The notes below the pieces were generated by a model. It made no database searches, was not told the DNA's origin, and was given only the letters and a program-made list of their open reading frames with translations. From the NCBI RefSeq assembly GCF_001281385.1, contig NZ_CP006911.1, positions 1,116,001-1,180,000 of the forward strand: a stretch of 64,000 bases of DNA, in the 5' to 3' direction. The stretch's first letter is position 1, and each line of letters begins with the position of its first letter. Made by a program: the position numbers and the translations under genes. The stretch comes from Candidatus Pseudothioglobus singularis PS1 (lineage in GTDB: Bacteria > Pseudomonadota > Gammaproteobacteria > PS1 > Pseudothioglobaceae). Shown one piece after another: positions 1 through 7,969 of this stretch.

Positions 1-1
1 A

Positions 2-1015
2 ATTGAGACAGATAAAGTCGTTCTTGAAGTTCCTGCAGAAGAGTCTGGCATCCTCACTGAAATTCTAGCTGAAGAGGGAGAAACCGTTAATGAGCAGCAA
101 GTTCTTGGTCTTTTAGATGATTCGGCAGATGCTTCAAATGATGATACTCCTCAAGAGGAGCATGTCGCCCAAGAAGAGCCTGTAAAAGCTACCCAGGTAA
201 GCCCTGAAGAAGCTCCAAAAGAAGAGGTCAAAAAAGAGCCAGTTGCTGCGCCTGAAATTTCTAGAGAAGAGCCAGCCGCTGCCCCAGTTTCGCAACCTTC
301 TCAACCGAGCAGTAACCGAATGGAGGAGAGAGTCCCAATGACTCGAATCCGTAAAACGATTGCAAATAGGCTTCATTCGGCGACTCAAAACACTGCCATG
401 CTGACAACCTTTAATGAAGTTGATATGAGTGAAATCTTGGCAATGAGAGCGAGCTATAAAGAGGCCTTCGAGAGGAAGTACTCTGTGAAATTAGGATTCA
501 TGTCTTTCTTTGTGAAAGCAGCCGTCGAGTCACTCAAAAAATTCCCAACAGTCAATGCCTATTTAGATGGTGACGATATTGTTTATCATGCCTTCTGTGA
601 CGTTTCTGTTGCTGTTTCTTCTGATAGAGGTCTCGTTGTTCCCGTTCTTCGTGATGCCCACAAAATGGGGATGCATGATATTGAGAAAGGGATTATGGAT
701 TATGCTGGTAGAGCTCAAGATGGGACGCTTGGGATTGAAGAGATGAGTGGTGGCACCTTTACGATTTCTAATGGCGGCGTCTTTGGCTCACTACTTTCAA
801 CGCCCATCCTTAATTCACCTCAGAGCGCTATCTTGGGAATGCATAAGACGCAAGAGCGTCCTATTGCAGTGAATGGTGAAGTCGTTATAAAACCCATGAT
901 GTACCTGGCTCTATCTTATGATCATCGCATTATTGATGGCAAAGAGGCGGTTCAATTTTTGATCTCAATTAAAGAGGCTTTAGAAGATCCAGCGAGACTA
1001 TTACTTAAAGTTTAA
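2..1015 (+). CDS. sucB: Dihydrolipoyllysine succinyltransferase, E2 of 2-oxoglutarate dehydrogenase, 5'-truncated
   Basis: This is the C-terminal 337 residues of the E2 core enzyme that moves succinyl groups from lipoamide to CoA in the TCA cycle. The reading frame is open from base 2. It holds the second half of a lipoyl domain with the lipoylated lysine in ETDKVVLEV, then a linker of about 65 residues rich in Glu, Pro and Ala, then the acyltransferase core. The core carries the catalytic DHRIIDG and the segment [15 protein letters not shown], which is close to E. coli SucB rather than AceF. The linker shows no peripheral-subunit-binding domain, which would normally sit there to hold E3. The start lies outside the window. 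The gene ends just before a strong terminator, so lpd does not follow directly. Confidence 0.93.
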   Translation: METDKVVLEVPAEESGILTEILAEEGETVNEQQVLGLLDDSADASNDDTPQEEHVAQEEPVKATQVSPEEAPKEEVKKEPVAAPEISREEPAAAPVSQPSQPSSNRMEERVPMTRIRKTIANRLHSATQNTAMLTTFNEVDMSEILAMRASYKEAFERKYSVKLGFMSFFVKAAVESLKKFPTVNAYLDGDDIVYHAFCDVSVAVSSDRGLVVPVLRDAHKMGMHDIEKGIMDYAGRAQDGTLGIEEMSGGTFTISNGGVFGSLLSTPILNSPQSAILGMHKTQERPIAVNGEVVIKPMMYLALSYDHRIIDGKEAVQFLISIKEALEDPARLLLKV

Positions 1016-1033
1016 CGGATTCAATCTTACAAA

Positions 1034-1065
1034 AAAAAGGGCGGTATTTTCATACCGCCCTTTTT
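1034..1065. terminator. Bidirectional intrinsic terminator between sucB and the amtB unit
   Basis: A perfect 9-bp stem (GGGCGGTAT / ATACCGCCC) with a 4-nt loop is flanked by A-runs on the left and T-runs on the right. It can therefore end transcription of sucB on the plus strand and of the convergent amtB unit on the minus strand. Confidence 0.9.
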
Positions 1066-1085
1066 CGTTTTATTGCTTTTTACAG

Positions 1086-1262
1086 TTATTTATAGTGCTC
1101 TTGCTCGTCAGCATTGCCTTTAGCTAAAACCGCTATCAACATTACTGATGCAATCACCGTCCACCATCCAGGCGCAGATGAGCCTGATCCGATGTACATG
1201 CCCATGTCAATCCAACCATCGGCATTATAAAGTTCTGCAAAAGATTCAGCAAAATATCCCAT
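1086..1262 (-). CDS. 58-residue single-span membrane protein linked to amtB
   Basis: I do not recognise this family. Reading the minus strand from the ATG at 1262 gives 58 codons and a TAA stop. A strong ribosome binding site (AAGGAG, 6-7 nt spacing) precedes the ATG, which argues for a real gene. The N-terminal half is polar and aromatic with several Gly and Met. It is followed by one hydrophobic helix (about residues 30-48, starting PGWWTVIAS) and a charged C-terminal tail ending EQEHYK. It begins 14 bp after the amtB stop and ends at the shared terminator, so it is very likely cotranscribed with amtB. No glnK is seen here; a role as an Amt accessory subunit is inference only. Confidence 0.8.
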   Translation of the reverse strand: MGYFAESFAELYNADGWIDMGMYIGSGSSAPGWWTVIASVMLIAVLAKGNADEQEHYK

Positions 1263-1276
1263 ATTATTTCTCCTTA

Positions 1277-2680
1277 TTAAGAATCAGACTCAGGACTAAC
1301 CATTGACTCAGGGTATGCCTGAGCAGGAACCTTGACAGCGTCAAGACCTTTGATTTGAACTGATTCTGGGATACGCAACATACCTGCTTTATGGACTAAC
1401 CAAGATACGATGTATCCCGGAACAAATCCTAGCAAGAACATGACTACTGCACCAACGACTTGGCCAAACAGGCTGATTGCAACTGTATCTTCTGGCGCAA
1501 AAGCACCCAGTCCTGGCGCACCAGAACCCAAGACACCAAGCATCACAACGCCGAAGAGACCAATCGTTCCGTGAACCGTAACACAGCCAACAGCATCATC
1601 AATACCAAAACCCTCTAACCAGTCTGCACAAGGCTTCAAGATCATACCGGCAACCATTGCAATAACTATTACAGTAGAGCCAAAGTATATATCAAGGCCC
1701 GAGGCAACAGAAATAATACCTGCAAGACAGCCAGACATCATCCAGAACGGATCTTTGGTTATGATCCAGGCACCAATAATACCGCCCGAAGCAGCCAAAC
1801 ATACGTTGAATGCTAGAGCAGAAAGCGTCATCGGCGTACCATAAATGGTTGTACCTTGGTCCGCGTACCAACTCCAGCCTTCACCAGGCAGAATGATACA
1901 GGCCATTAGGAATCCGAAGAAACCAACAATAATCAGCATTAAGCCGGTTACTGTGAGCGGCATGTTGTGACCAGCGATGTGGTTAGCAGAGCCATCAGCG
2001 TTGAACTTTCCAACACGTGGACCTAAATTAATTAGGATACCAAGCGCGAAGAATCCTGCGACAGCGTGCACGAGACCTGCAGCACCAAAGTCATGAAAAC
2101 CGAACTCAGTCACTAGCCAACCGTCTGCGTGCCAACCCCAAGCAGCAGCGACAACCCATGCAAAAGAACCTAGCACGATCGCACAGATTACAAAACCAAC
2201 GGTTTGTATTCTCTCGATTAGTGCACCAGATGCAATCGATGCAGTGGTCGCAGCAAACAGAGCGAAAGCACCCCAGAATACACCTGATGCGTGATCAGCC
2301 ATATTTGGACCCATGTATTGAGCAGAGTCGCCCCATGGCAATGCTATAGCACTTGCATATTCGATACCTGAAATCTCCATATATCCTGCGCCAGAGGCGA
2401 GGTCATACGGGAACGTTGGTAAGGCCCAATAGAACCACCAACCAAACAGATAGAACGTGATGATTGTAAACGCGAACGCGAGTAAGTTTTTCGTACCCGA
2501 TGATAGAACGTTCTTCACACGAGTAGCACCCATCTCATAGAGAAGGAAGCCGGCATGAATAAGAACCATCAGAGGGATTGTTAAGTAGTAGTACGCTTCA
2601 GCAAACATCGTGTTTGTGACCTGAGCCGCACTTTTGACAGCAGCTAACTCTGCCGTTAAAGCTAATATTTGATCTTCCAA
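1277..2680 (-). CDS. amtB: Ammonium transporter, Amt family
   Basis: This inner-membrane channel conducts ammonia/ammonium, usually as a trimer. The 467 residues hold about 11-12 hydrophobic segments. They include the family stretches AYYYLTIPLMVLIHAGFLLYE near the N terminus, WHADGWL, and the pore histidine region DDAVGCVTVHGTIGLFG. The best start is TTG at 2680, with AGGAG 8 nt upstream; an ATG 5 nt earlier is out of frame and too close to that site. The length is slightly above E. coli AmtB. A 58-residue membrane protein follows in the same unit, and no PII gene is adjacent. A hairpin lies at the predicted 5' end of the mRNA. Confidence 0.95.
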   Translation of the reverse strand: MEDQILALTAELAAVKSAAQVTNTMFAEAYYYLTIPLMVLIHAGFLLYEMGATRVKNVLSSGTKNLLAFAFTIITFYLFGWWFYWALPTFPYDLASGAGYMEISGIEYASAIALPWGDSAQYMGPNMADHASGVFWGAFALFAATTASIASGALIERIQTVGFVICAIVLGSFAWVVAAAWGWHADGWLVTEFGFHDFGAAGLVHAVAGFFALGILINLGPRVGKFNADGSANHIAGHNMPLTVTGLMLIIVGFFGFLMACIILPGEGWSWYADQGTTIYGTPMTLSALAFNVCLAASGGIIGAWIITKDPFWMMSGCLAGIISVASGLDIYFGSTVIVIAMVAGMILKPCADWLEGFGIDDAVGCVTVHGTIGLFGVVMLGVLGSGAPGLGAFAPEDTVAISLFGQVVGAVVMFLLGFVPGYIVSWLVHKAGMLRIPESVQIKGLDAVKVPAQAYPESMVSPESDS

Positions 2681-2726
2681 AACATTATCTCCTTTTTTAG
2701 TTTAAAGAATCTCTCTCCTTTTTTTG

Positions 2727-2765
2727 ACTCGTAGGAAATTTATATCCCTACGAGTAGTGAGTATA
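2727..2765 (-). promoter_or_regulatory. amtB promoter -10 and 5'-leader hairpin
   Basis: On the minus strand a TATACT hexamer (2760-2765) is followed by a perfect 9-bp inverted repeat, 2727-2735 with 2747-2755, and an 11-nt loop. If the hexamer is the -10 box, transcription would begin at or next to the outer stem base. The mRNA would then carry a 5'-terminal hairpin about 45 nt ahead of the TTG start. No sigma-54 (TGGCAC-N5-TTGC) site was seen. An A13/T7 tract at 2868-2889 separates this region from def. Confidence 0.45.
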
Positions 2766-2933
2766 TAGAAAGAATATATTTAAATCTATAAAAATTATCT
2801 GTAAATAAGTCTAAAAATAGAAACTATTTAAAGATATATATGAAATAACAATTAGTTAGTTGCTGAAGAAAAAAATTTTTTTTTTTTTGAACTAGATTTC
2901 AAATTGAACTACACTAGCAAATAAACCTATTTT

Positions 2934-3506
2934 TTAGCTACCATATCTCTCAACAATGCTGATGACTTGTTGCTTAAAGCTATCCTCGTAATGCTCTGCA
3001 AATTCTTCTATGGTTGTGAGAGAACTCGAGTCTGCCATTCGATCGGTATAGATGAGACCGTCAAGATGATCGAGCTCATGCTGAAAGGTTCCAGCGCTGA
3101 TTCCCTTTGATATAAAGCTGACATTATTTCCTTCACGGTCATACCCTTCAATCTGAATTTCAGGGCAGCGATCAACCTTGCCTCTCATATTGGGGACTGA
3201 AAGGCATCCTTCAAAGACGTTGATTCTGTCTTCCGTTAGAAAGGTGACTTTTGGATTAATTAATACAGTTAATGGAATGTCTGGCTTGTAAGGATAGCGA
3301 GGGTTTTTTTTCACCTCAATCACGCAGATTCTTTTATGAATAGCAATTTGAGTAGAGGCCAGACCCGCGCCATTAGCATCCCTCATGGTTTCAATAAGGT
3401 CATCAATGAGGGCTTGAATTTCATCAGATTGAATCTGACTGACATCGACAGGATCAGCAACCTGACGAAGCGCTGGGTTGCCTATTTGTAGAATTGCTCT
3501 AATCAT
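2934..3506 (-). CDS. def: Peptide deformylase
   Basis: This enzyme removes the formyl group from the N-terminal methionine of nascent proteins. The three family motifs are present: GAGLASTQ (residues 46-53), EGCLS with metal ligand C101, and QHELDH with ligands H143 and H147 and catalytic E144. At 190 residues it is slightly longer than E. coli Def because of a C-terminal tail. The usual partner fmt is not adjacent. Instead a 44-codon membrane-protein gene lies 17 bp upstream on the same strand and may share its transcript. Confidence 0.95.
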   Translation of the reverse strand: MIRAILQIGNPALRQVADPVDVSQIQSDEIQALIDDLIETMRDANGAGLASTQIAIHKRICVIEVKKNPRYPYKPDIPLTVLINPKVTFLTEDRINVFEGCLSVPNMRGKVDRCPEIQIEGYDREGNNVSFISKGISAGTFQHELDHLDGLIYTDRMADSSSLTTIEEFAEHYEDSFKQQVISIVERYGS

Positions 3507-3523
3507 TCAAAAGAAGCTCTCAG

Positions 3524-3658
3524 TTAAATAAAATTAACAATCAGAATAAGAAGTAGCAATAAACTTGCAGCCCAAAATAATTGGTAAGCCTTATTCATTA
3601 CCCCGCGTATATCTCGGAGTTCTTTTAATATCTTTTCAACTTGTTCATCATTCATCAT
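3524..3658 (-). CDS. 44-residue single-span membrane protein upstream of def
   Basis: This is a short gene of unknown function. It starts at one of two adjacent ATGs (3658 or 3655) behind AGGAG and runs 44 codons to TAA. The first half is a charged helix (about residues 3-18, EQVEKILKELRDIRG). The second half is a hydrophobic span of about 17 residues ending at the C terminus, as in tail-anchored or bitopic small proteins. The good ribosome binding site, the helix-plus-membrane composition and the 17-bp spacing to def support it as real. I know of no family for it. Confidence 0.7.
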   Translation of the reverse strand: MMNDEQVEKILKELRDIRGVMNKAYQLFWAASLLLLLILIVNFI

Positions 3659-3710
3659 GAGGCTCCTTTGAATTTATATATTTTAAAATGGATAGTATAT
3701 ATATTGAGTT

Positions 3711-4055
3711 TTAATAAGGGCAATTTTTACAGCCATTATTACAGCAATCACCCTGCTTAATCAGATACCACTTACTAAATACATAGAGCCCATCGTTGAT
3801 CGTATAGTCAACATTTTTAACAAGCTTTGTTTGAGTACGGTGTGGCTCTACAAATTTTTGAAATTCTTCCATACCTTTCTCTCTAACAAGAGAGTCAATT
3901 TTCTGGTTAATTGCCTCACTAAGGCATGATGGACAATAACAGTCCTCCTCAGAAGTTGGGGCCATGATTGGCGGAAAGCTAATGCACCAGCAATTCCCTG
4001 TTCCTGCACCGCATCCAAATGACTCATTACATTGGGAGCAATTTTTTGCAGTCAT
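3711..4055 (-). CDS. Cysteine-rich protein: CWC-type domain fused to DUF5522-type domain
   Basis: The 114 residues contain 16 cysteines. The N-terminal half matches the Cys_rich_CWC pattern: CSQC, then C-G-x-G-x-G-x-CWC, then CYCPSC. The C-terminal end matches the DUF5522 pattern, a VFSKWYLIKQG segment followed by CCxxGCxxCPY at the extreme C terminus. Both halves look like small metal-binding (probably zinc) knuckles of unknown role. Each is more often found alone, so this is a fusion or a tandem pair read as one protein. It has no signal peptide and is likely cytoplasmic. It lies 53 bp downstream of the amidotransferase gene on the same strand. The domain names come from pattern recall, not a search. 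Confidence 0.75.
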   Translation of the reverse strand: MTAKNCSQCNESFGCGAGTGNCWCISFPPIMAPTSEEDCYCPSCLSEAINQKIDSLVREKGMEEFQKFVEPHRTQTKLVKNVDYTINDGLYVFSKWYLIKQGDCCNNGCKNCPY

Positions 4056-4108
4056 AATCTCATGCGAATCAAAAACTTAATTTTGACATTGATTTTAGTG
4101 AAATGCAA

Positions 4109-4831
4109 TTAATTAAAAACCAGATCACACCAATTATTAAATAAAGTTTGGGAAGCTTTATTATTTGAGGATAAATTCTTTGTAAATTCGTCTTGAAAAC
4201 TGGCAAGGCCATCCTTACCCAAAAGATTCTCAAGACTCGATGGTATTCCTGGAATACACATCCAGCCTTCGAATGTATGGCCGCAAACCTCAGGATGGAA
4301 CTGGCAAGAAAAAGCATTCTCAGAGACCTGCATAATATGATTATGACAATTACTAGAGGATGCCAAGATGGTTGAACCTTGAGGAGTCTTTGAGACTTCA
4401 ACTAAATGAACGTTTACCCACTTATCTGAAAAATTAAAATTCTTTAAAAGAGCATGACTCTTTCCCTCTTTTGTGGGTTGAATTTCGAATAAACCGATCT
4501 CATGATTATCCGTTTTTTTAGCCTCACCACCTAAAGCCTCTGCGAGAAGTTGGTGCCCCAAACATATACCAAGAAATGGCATCTTGAGGCCTTGAACTGC
4601 ATGACGGATAGCTTTCTTTTCTTCAATAAGCCAGGGATATTGATCTTCCTCCCAAACATTCATAGAGCCGCCCATCACCCAGAGACCATCAAAGTCATTT
4701 AATTCTGGAATTGGCTCGCCTGCATGAAGATCAATTTCATGGAACGCAATACTTCGAGTTTCAGCAAAATCCCTAAAAATTCCTGGATTCTGTGAAGTCA
4801 TATGTTTAAAAACAAGGATATTCTTTTTCAA
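4109..4831 (-). CDS. Class I glutamine amidotransferase domain protein (GMP synthase-like)
   Basis: The 240-residue protein has a complete class I glutaminase triad: the nucleophile in GICLGHQ (C90), and H179 and E181 in QFHPEV. It has no synthase domain. It therefore belongs with the stand-alone GuaA-like amidotransferases (YfeJ type, or gamma-glutamyl hydrolases such as PuuD-like enzymes). The substrate cannot be told from sequence. The WVMGGSMNVWEED segment is typical of the stand-alone group. The start at 4831 has no clear ribosome binding site. The 4832-4959 gap behind it is AT-rich and shows nothing I can name. Confidence 0.85.
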   Translation of the reverse strand: MKKNILVFKHMTSQNPGIFRDFAETRSIAFHEIDLHAGEPIPELNDFDGLWVMGGSMNVWEEDQYPWLIEEKKAIRHAVQGLKMPFLGICLGHQLLAEALGGEAKKTDNHEIGLFEIQPTKEGKSHALLKNFNFSDKWVNVHLVEVSKTPQGSTILASSSNCHNHIMQVSENAFSCQFHPEVCGHTFEGWMCIPGIPSSLENLLGKDGLASFQDEFTKNLSSNNKASQTLFNNWCDLVFN

Positions 4832-4959
4832 AATTTCAATCTATTATTTTAAAAATAACATTCTAATTTAGAAAAATGAAAAATAGTTGTTATTATTTTA
4901 TTAAGGTAATTGAGTAGAATTCAATTTTTAGATTACGAACGCACTTGTAAAAATATATA

Positions 4960-6309
4960 TTAGAACAAGCGATTAAAGGACAACTCGGTATTTTTGGACA
5001 AGTCTTGAGAGTTTATATTGTAACCAAGCTTAAGGTCCTTATACCTGAGACCTATATAGCTTGATCTGGCTAAATCAGAATCTTGATTATGGTTTAAGTT
5101 ACTTGTTAAAAGGTGTTTAACTGAGAAACCAATCCCGTCATCTAGGTCTTTGCGATAAGTCAATCCATAAACCATTTGTCTTCCAGTTGGCTTTAAATTG
5201 ATATTAGTATTTCGATAAGAAATACTTCCATCTGATTCAGCTAAATTAGACAATCTAATTGACATCTCACCATTATTGACTCTATTAGGCTGACTGACTG
5301 AGAATTGTAAACTGTCATCACCCATAATATTTTTCTGCGTCGCAATCAAACTAACACTTGAAGATTTAACATTACTGGCAGAATTGATAAAACTTTCTGA
5401 AGGCTCAGTCATATCGGTTTTAGCTAAAGAAGCAATTCCAGTTAGTGTTAGATTATTCTTAAGTTTATTCTGAGCTTTAAAAGCTGCAAAAGTAGTGTTA
5501 GATTTGGATCCAGACATTGAATAGGCATCATTACCGGTTAGGCCTAATAGGTTTTCTTTATCTTGAGTAATGCCTGTCATTATAGTAACTGCCCTCTCTG
5601 ATGGATCGCCATACTCTAAGGATGCAATTAAAGATTTTCTTTGGCCAACTATTTCTCCAGTTAGATTGTCAACCATAATAGGGGTTGTCGCACCAAGCAT
5701 GAGGCGATTATTGCCCATTTGATAATTTGTATTTATTCCAAGACCGCCCTCTCCATTCTTTAAATATGGAGCTTGGAAATCCGAAAGATTAGTTTCTAAA
5801 TCTGAGTTTGACCCATAGAAGCTTTGAACTGGGAAAGAGCTGGCTCCAAGAGTGAAAGAGCTCTCTAATTTTTTTGTCTTGGACAGTGTGGATACAACAT
5901 TACTAAAATTTCGCTTCCAATCTGAACTACTTCTTGATTGCAATGGGGTATCTAACTTTGATAACTCAGATGTCAAGCTAATGGTTGGTGCTCTATAATT
6001 GACCACATTTACTGTTTTTGACATGTCATACTTAAAGCCTCCATTTAAATCATCATAAGCATATCCAATCTCTCCAATTAGTCCTTGAGAAATTGCATTA
6101 CCAAATGAGGCAGACGGCGTTATGTATGATGCACCAAGTGAAGAAGATTTACTTGATTGAATTGAATTACCAGTATACAAAAACATTGATGCAGGATTTC
6201 CATTTGAAGTAATCGGACTTAATGCAGCATAAAAATCTGGAACTCCGTGACCCCAAGTCGAGTGATAGCCATGCTTTATACTATTACCATGAGTTGTGAA
6301 TATGACCAA
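4960..6309 (-). CDS. C-terminal half of a broken autotransporter serine protease: beta-barrel region
   Basis: This frame encodes the autotransporter part of the protein begun at 7727. Its first residues (HGNSIKHGYHSTWGHGVPD, then FYAALSP) are the normal end of an S8 peptidase domain and not a start. A linker follows, then about 280 residues of alternating hydrophobic and polar strands ending LSFNRLF. A final Phe is typical of outer-membrane barrels recognised by Bam. It lies in the -1 frame relative to the upstream half, and the two frames overlap by 34 bp. No convincing ribosome binding site precedes it; the nominal start is a TTG. It is unlikely to be secreted by itself, as it lacks a signal peptide. 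I read it as a pseudogene half unless the frameshift is a sequencing error. Confidence 0.7.
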   Translation of the reverse strand: MVIFTTHGNSIKHGYHSTWGHGVPDFYAALSPITSNGNPASMFLYTGNSIQSSKSSSLGASYITPSASFGNAISQGLIGEIGYAYDDLNGGFKYDMSKTVNVVNYRAPTISLTSELSKLDTPLQSRSSSDWKRNFSNVVSTLSKTKKLESSFTLGASSFPVQSFYGSNSDLETNLSDFQAPYLKNGEGGLGINTNYQMGNNRLMLGATTPIMVDNLTGEIVGQRKSLIASLEYGDPSERAVTIMTGITQDKENLLGLTGNDAYSMSGSKSNTTFAAFKAQNKLKNNLTLTGIASLAKTDMTEPSESFINSASNVKSSSVSLIATQKNIMGDDSLQFSVSQPNRVNNGEMSIRLSNLAESDGSISYRNTNINLKPTGRQMVYGLTYRKDLDDGIGFSVKHLLTSNLNHNQDSDLARSSYIGLRYKDLKLGYNINSQDLSKNTELSFNRLF

Positions 6310-7727
6310 GATGACCCGAAAGAAATTCTACCAGTGTTGTATTGACTGGTTCCACTATCAACATATGTTGCAGCATAAACATCCCACCCATCGACTGACA
6401 AGCAATATTCTGCAGTCGAGCCGCATTTGTTTCCTTTAAGAGTAAATTCAGATGAAGTGGCATTTGATAAATCTGAGTCACCAGTATACTCAACAACATT
6501 AGCGACTAGCCACGCCTCTCCGAGTTGAGGAAATAATTCTGGCAAACCTGCCATAGCATTTGCGTCTGACTCACCAGAATCATTGGCAGCTGCCCAGACC
6601 ATTACACCAGAGTCCTCAAAATCATTTAATGCTGTAATATAGGTATTTGCATCAGTTAAAGCTTGGCCAGAAGTTGACCCATGCATTAAACCCGCTAAAC
6701 CCTGAGCATTGGTTAAACTGTTGCTAGATATATAAGATTCAAGTTCAGAGATATTGTAACTACTTCCACCTGAGTTATATCCCCAGCTCTGGTTTGAGGC
6801 TATTGCACCTGCGGCCCTTGCAGCATCTAAATCACGCGCATAATCGTCACCCTCATTTGACCCTTCAACATTTGGTATGCTGGAAAAGACTAAATCTGCA
6901 TCAGGAGCCACCCCACTTCTAGCGCCAACGTCTCCGGCAGCAAACATAGCCACTCCCTGGCAATGATTGTTACTAGATGTCGCAGCGCTGAAAGTGCTCT
7001 CACCAGAGCCACCATCATCTAAATTTGTTATTGTTTTGTTATCATAAATTTCATGATTAACATCACAATTAAAATCAGCTACATGAATTGTTTGACCAAC
7101 TCCAGTCAAATAGGTTCCACCCGATGAAAAAGATTGAACTTTGTGGATCCCCATTTGTTCATAAGGGTGAGTTGCTCCACCAGCTTCTATTGCTGTCCAA
7201 GTAGATCTGTTTTTTATAGTATTTTGTTCAGAGGAAGTTCCTTCCGAAAATGCAGTCTTAGAAATCAGAGCATACTCATTAATGGTAATCGTAACGCTTT
7301 GAGTTCCATTCTCTGTTGCTCCTCCTCCAGAGACTCCTGTAATACTTAAAATAGCTGTCTCATTATTGCTTTCATAAGCTGAATCACTTGTGGGATCAAA
7401 AGTTGAGGTGCCGGTTGTATTGCCCGCACTTACTGATATGTCAGACACATTGCTGTAGTCTGTTCCCTCAGTCGCGGTGCCTGAAGATCCAATAGTGACA
7501 TCAACATCCTCAGCAACTGCACAGGAGAGAGTTGCTGTAAGCGTAAGCAATCCTGCTGATGACTCATAAATTGAATTAGCACTACTAGAAAGTGTGACTT
7601 CTGGATTACATACTGGTGCTGGTGCTGGAGTTGAAACTGCAGCTGCTGTTGAACTTCCACCTCCAGCTTGACAGCCATATAAAGACAATGATGTGACAAC
7701 AATGAGGCAACAAGTTTTAAAATTCAT
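6276..7727 (-). CDS. N-terminal half of a broken autotransporter: lipoprotein, Calx-beta and subtilisin-like domains
   Basis: Starting at the ATG at 7727, the protein has a lipoprotein signal peptide with lipobox LYGC. It then has a low-complexity Gly/Ser/Ala/Pro stretch, a Calx-beta-like domain (about residues 40-155) and a peptidase S8 domain. Candidate catalytic residues are the Asp in VADFNCD, the His in NNHCQGVAMFAAG, and a Ser in GSSWSYSQ at about 6309-6314, where families have GTSxAAP. The frame then runs into a stop at 6276 after six more residues. About 35-45 residues that normally follow the nucleophile are missing. The barrel continues in another frame. TTG at 7736 is an alternative start but adds only three residues. 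Confidence is high for the family and moderate for pseudogene status. Confidence 0.75.
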   Translation of the reverse strand: MNFKTCCLIVVTSLSLYGCQAGGGSSTAAAVSTPAPAPVCNPEVTLSSSANSIYESSAGLLTLTATLSCAVAEDVDVTIGSSGTATEGTDYSNVSDISVSAGNTTGTSTFDPTSDSAYESNNETAILSITGVSGGGATENGTQSVTITINEYALISKTAFSEGTSSEQNTIKNRSTWTAIEAGGATHPYEQMGIHKVQSFSSGGTYLTGVGQTIHVADFNCDVNHEIYDNKTITNLDDGGSGESTFSAATSSNNHCQGVAMFAAGDVGARSGVAPDADLVFSSIPNVEGSNEGDDYARDLDAARAAGAIASNQSWGYNSGGSSYNISELESYISSNSLTNAQGLAGLMHGSTSGQALTDANTYITALNDFEDSGVMVWAAANDSGESDANAMAGLPELFPQLGEAWLVANVVEYTGDSDLSNATSSEFTLKGNKCGSTAEYCLSVDGWDVYAATYVDSGTSQYNTGRISFGSSWSYSQLMVIV

Positions 7728-7931
7728 ATCAATCAATTATATATGAGTAAATAATAAAATAAACTCTCAACTTTTGGTTAAAAAGTTTATTCATTTCATT
7801 GATAACTGTAACACTTTAAATTGCTCATTCATCAATAAACTCATCAAAGGTATACTGCCATCTTATCTTCATATTATTAAGAAAAATAAAACAATGATTT
7901 GCACTAAATGTTACCCAATGAGCCAATGAAT

Positions 7932-7965
7932 TTAACTATAATTTTTGTATTATTTTTATAGTTAA
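7932..7965. promoter_or_regulatory. 10-bp inverted repeat directly upstream of the pirin gene
   Basis: TTAACTATAA (7932-7941) and its exact reverse complement (7956-7965) are separated by 14 bp and end 4 nt before the pirin ATG. No Shine-Dalgarno sequence is visible between the repeat and the start. It could be an operator or an mRNA hairpin that limits initiation; the sequence alone cannot decide. Confidence 0.4.
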
Positions 7966-7969
7966 TTAA

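Noticed and set aside
2864-2890. A-run followed by a long T-run between def and amtB
   Set aside because: It has the look of a terminator but the stem would be only A-T pairs, with no GC core; it is treated as AT-rich spacer.
6284-6499. Third-frame open reading frame at the autotransporter break
   Set aside because: Its product has no similarity to the protease or barrel; it is a chance frame.
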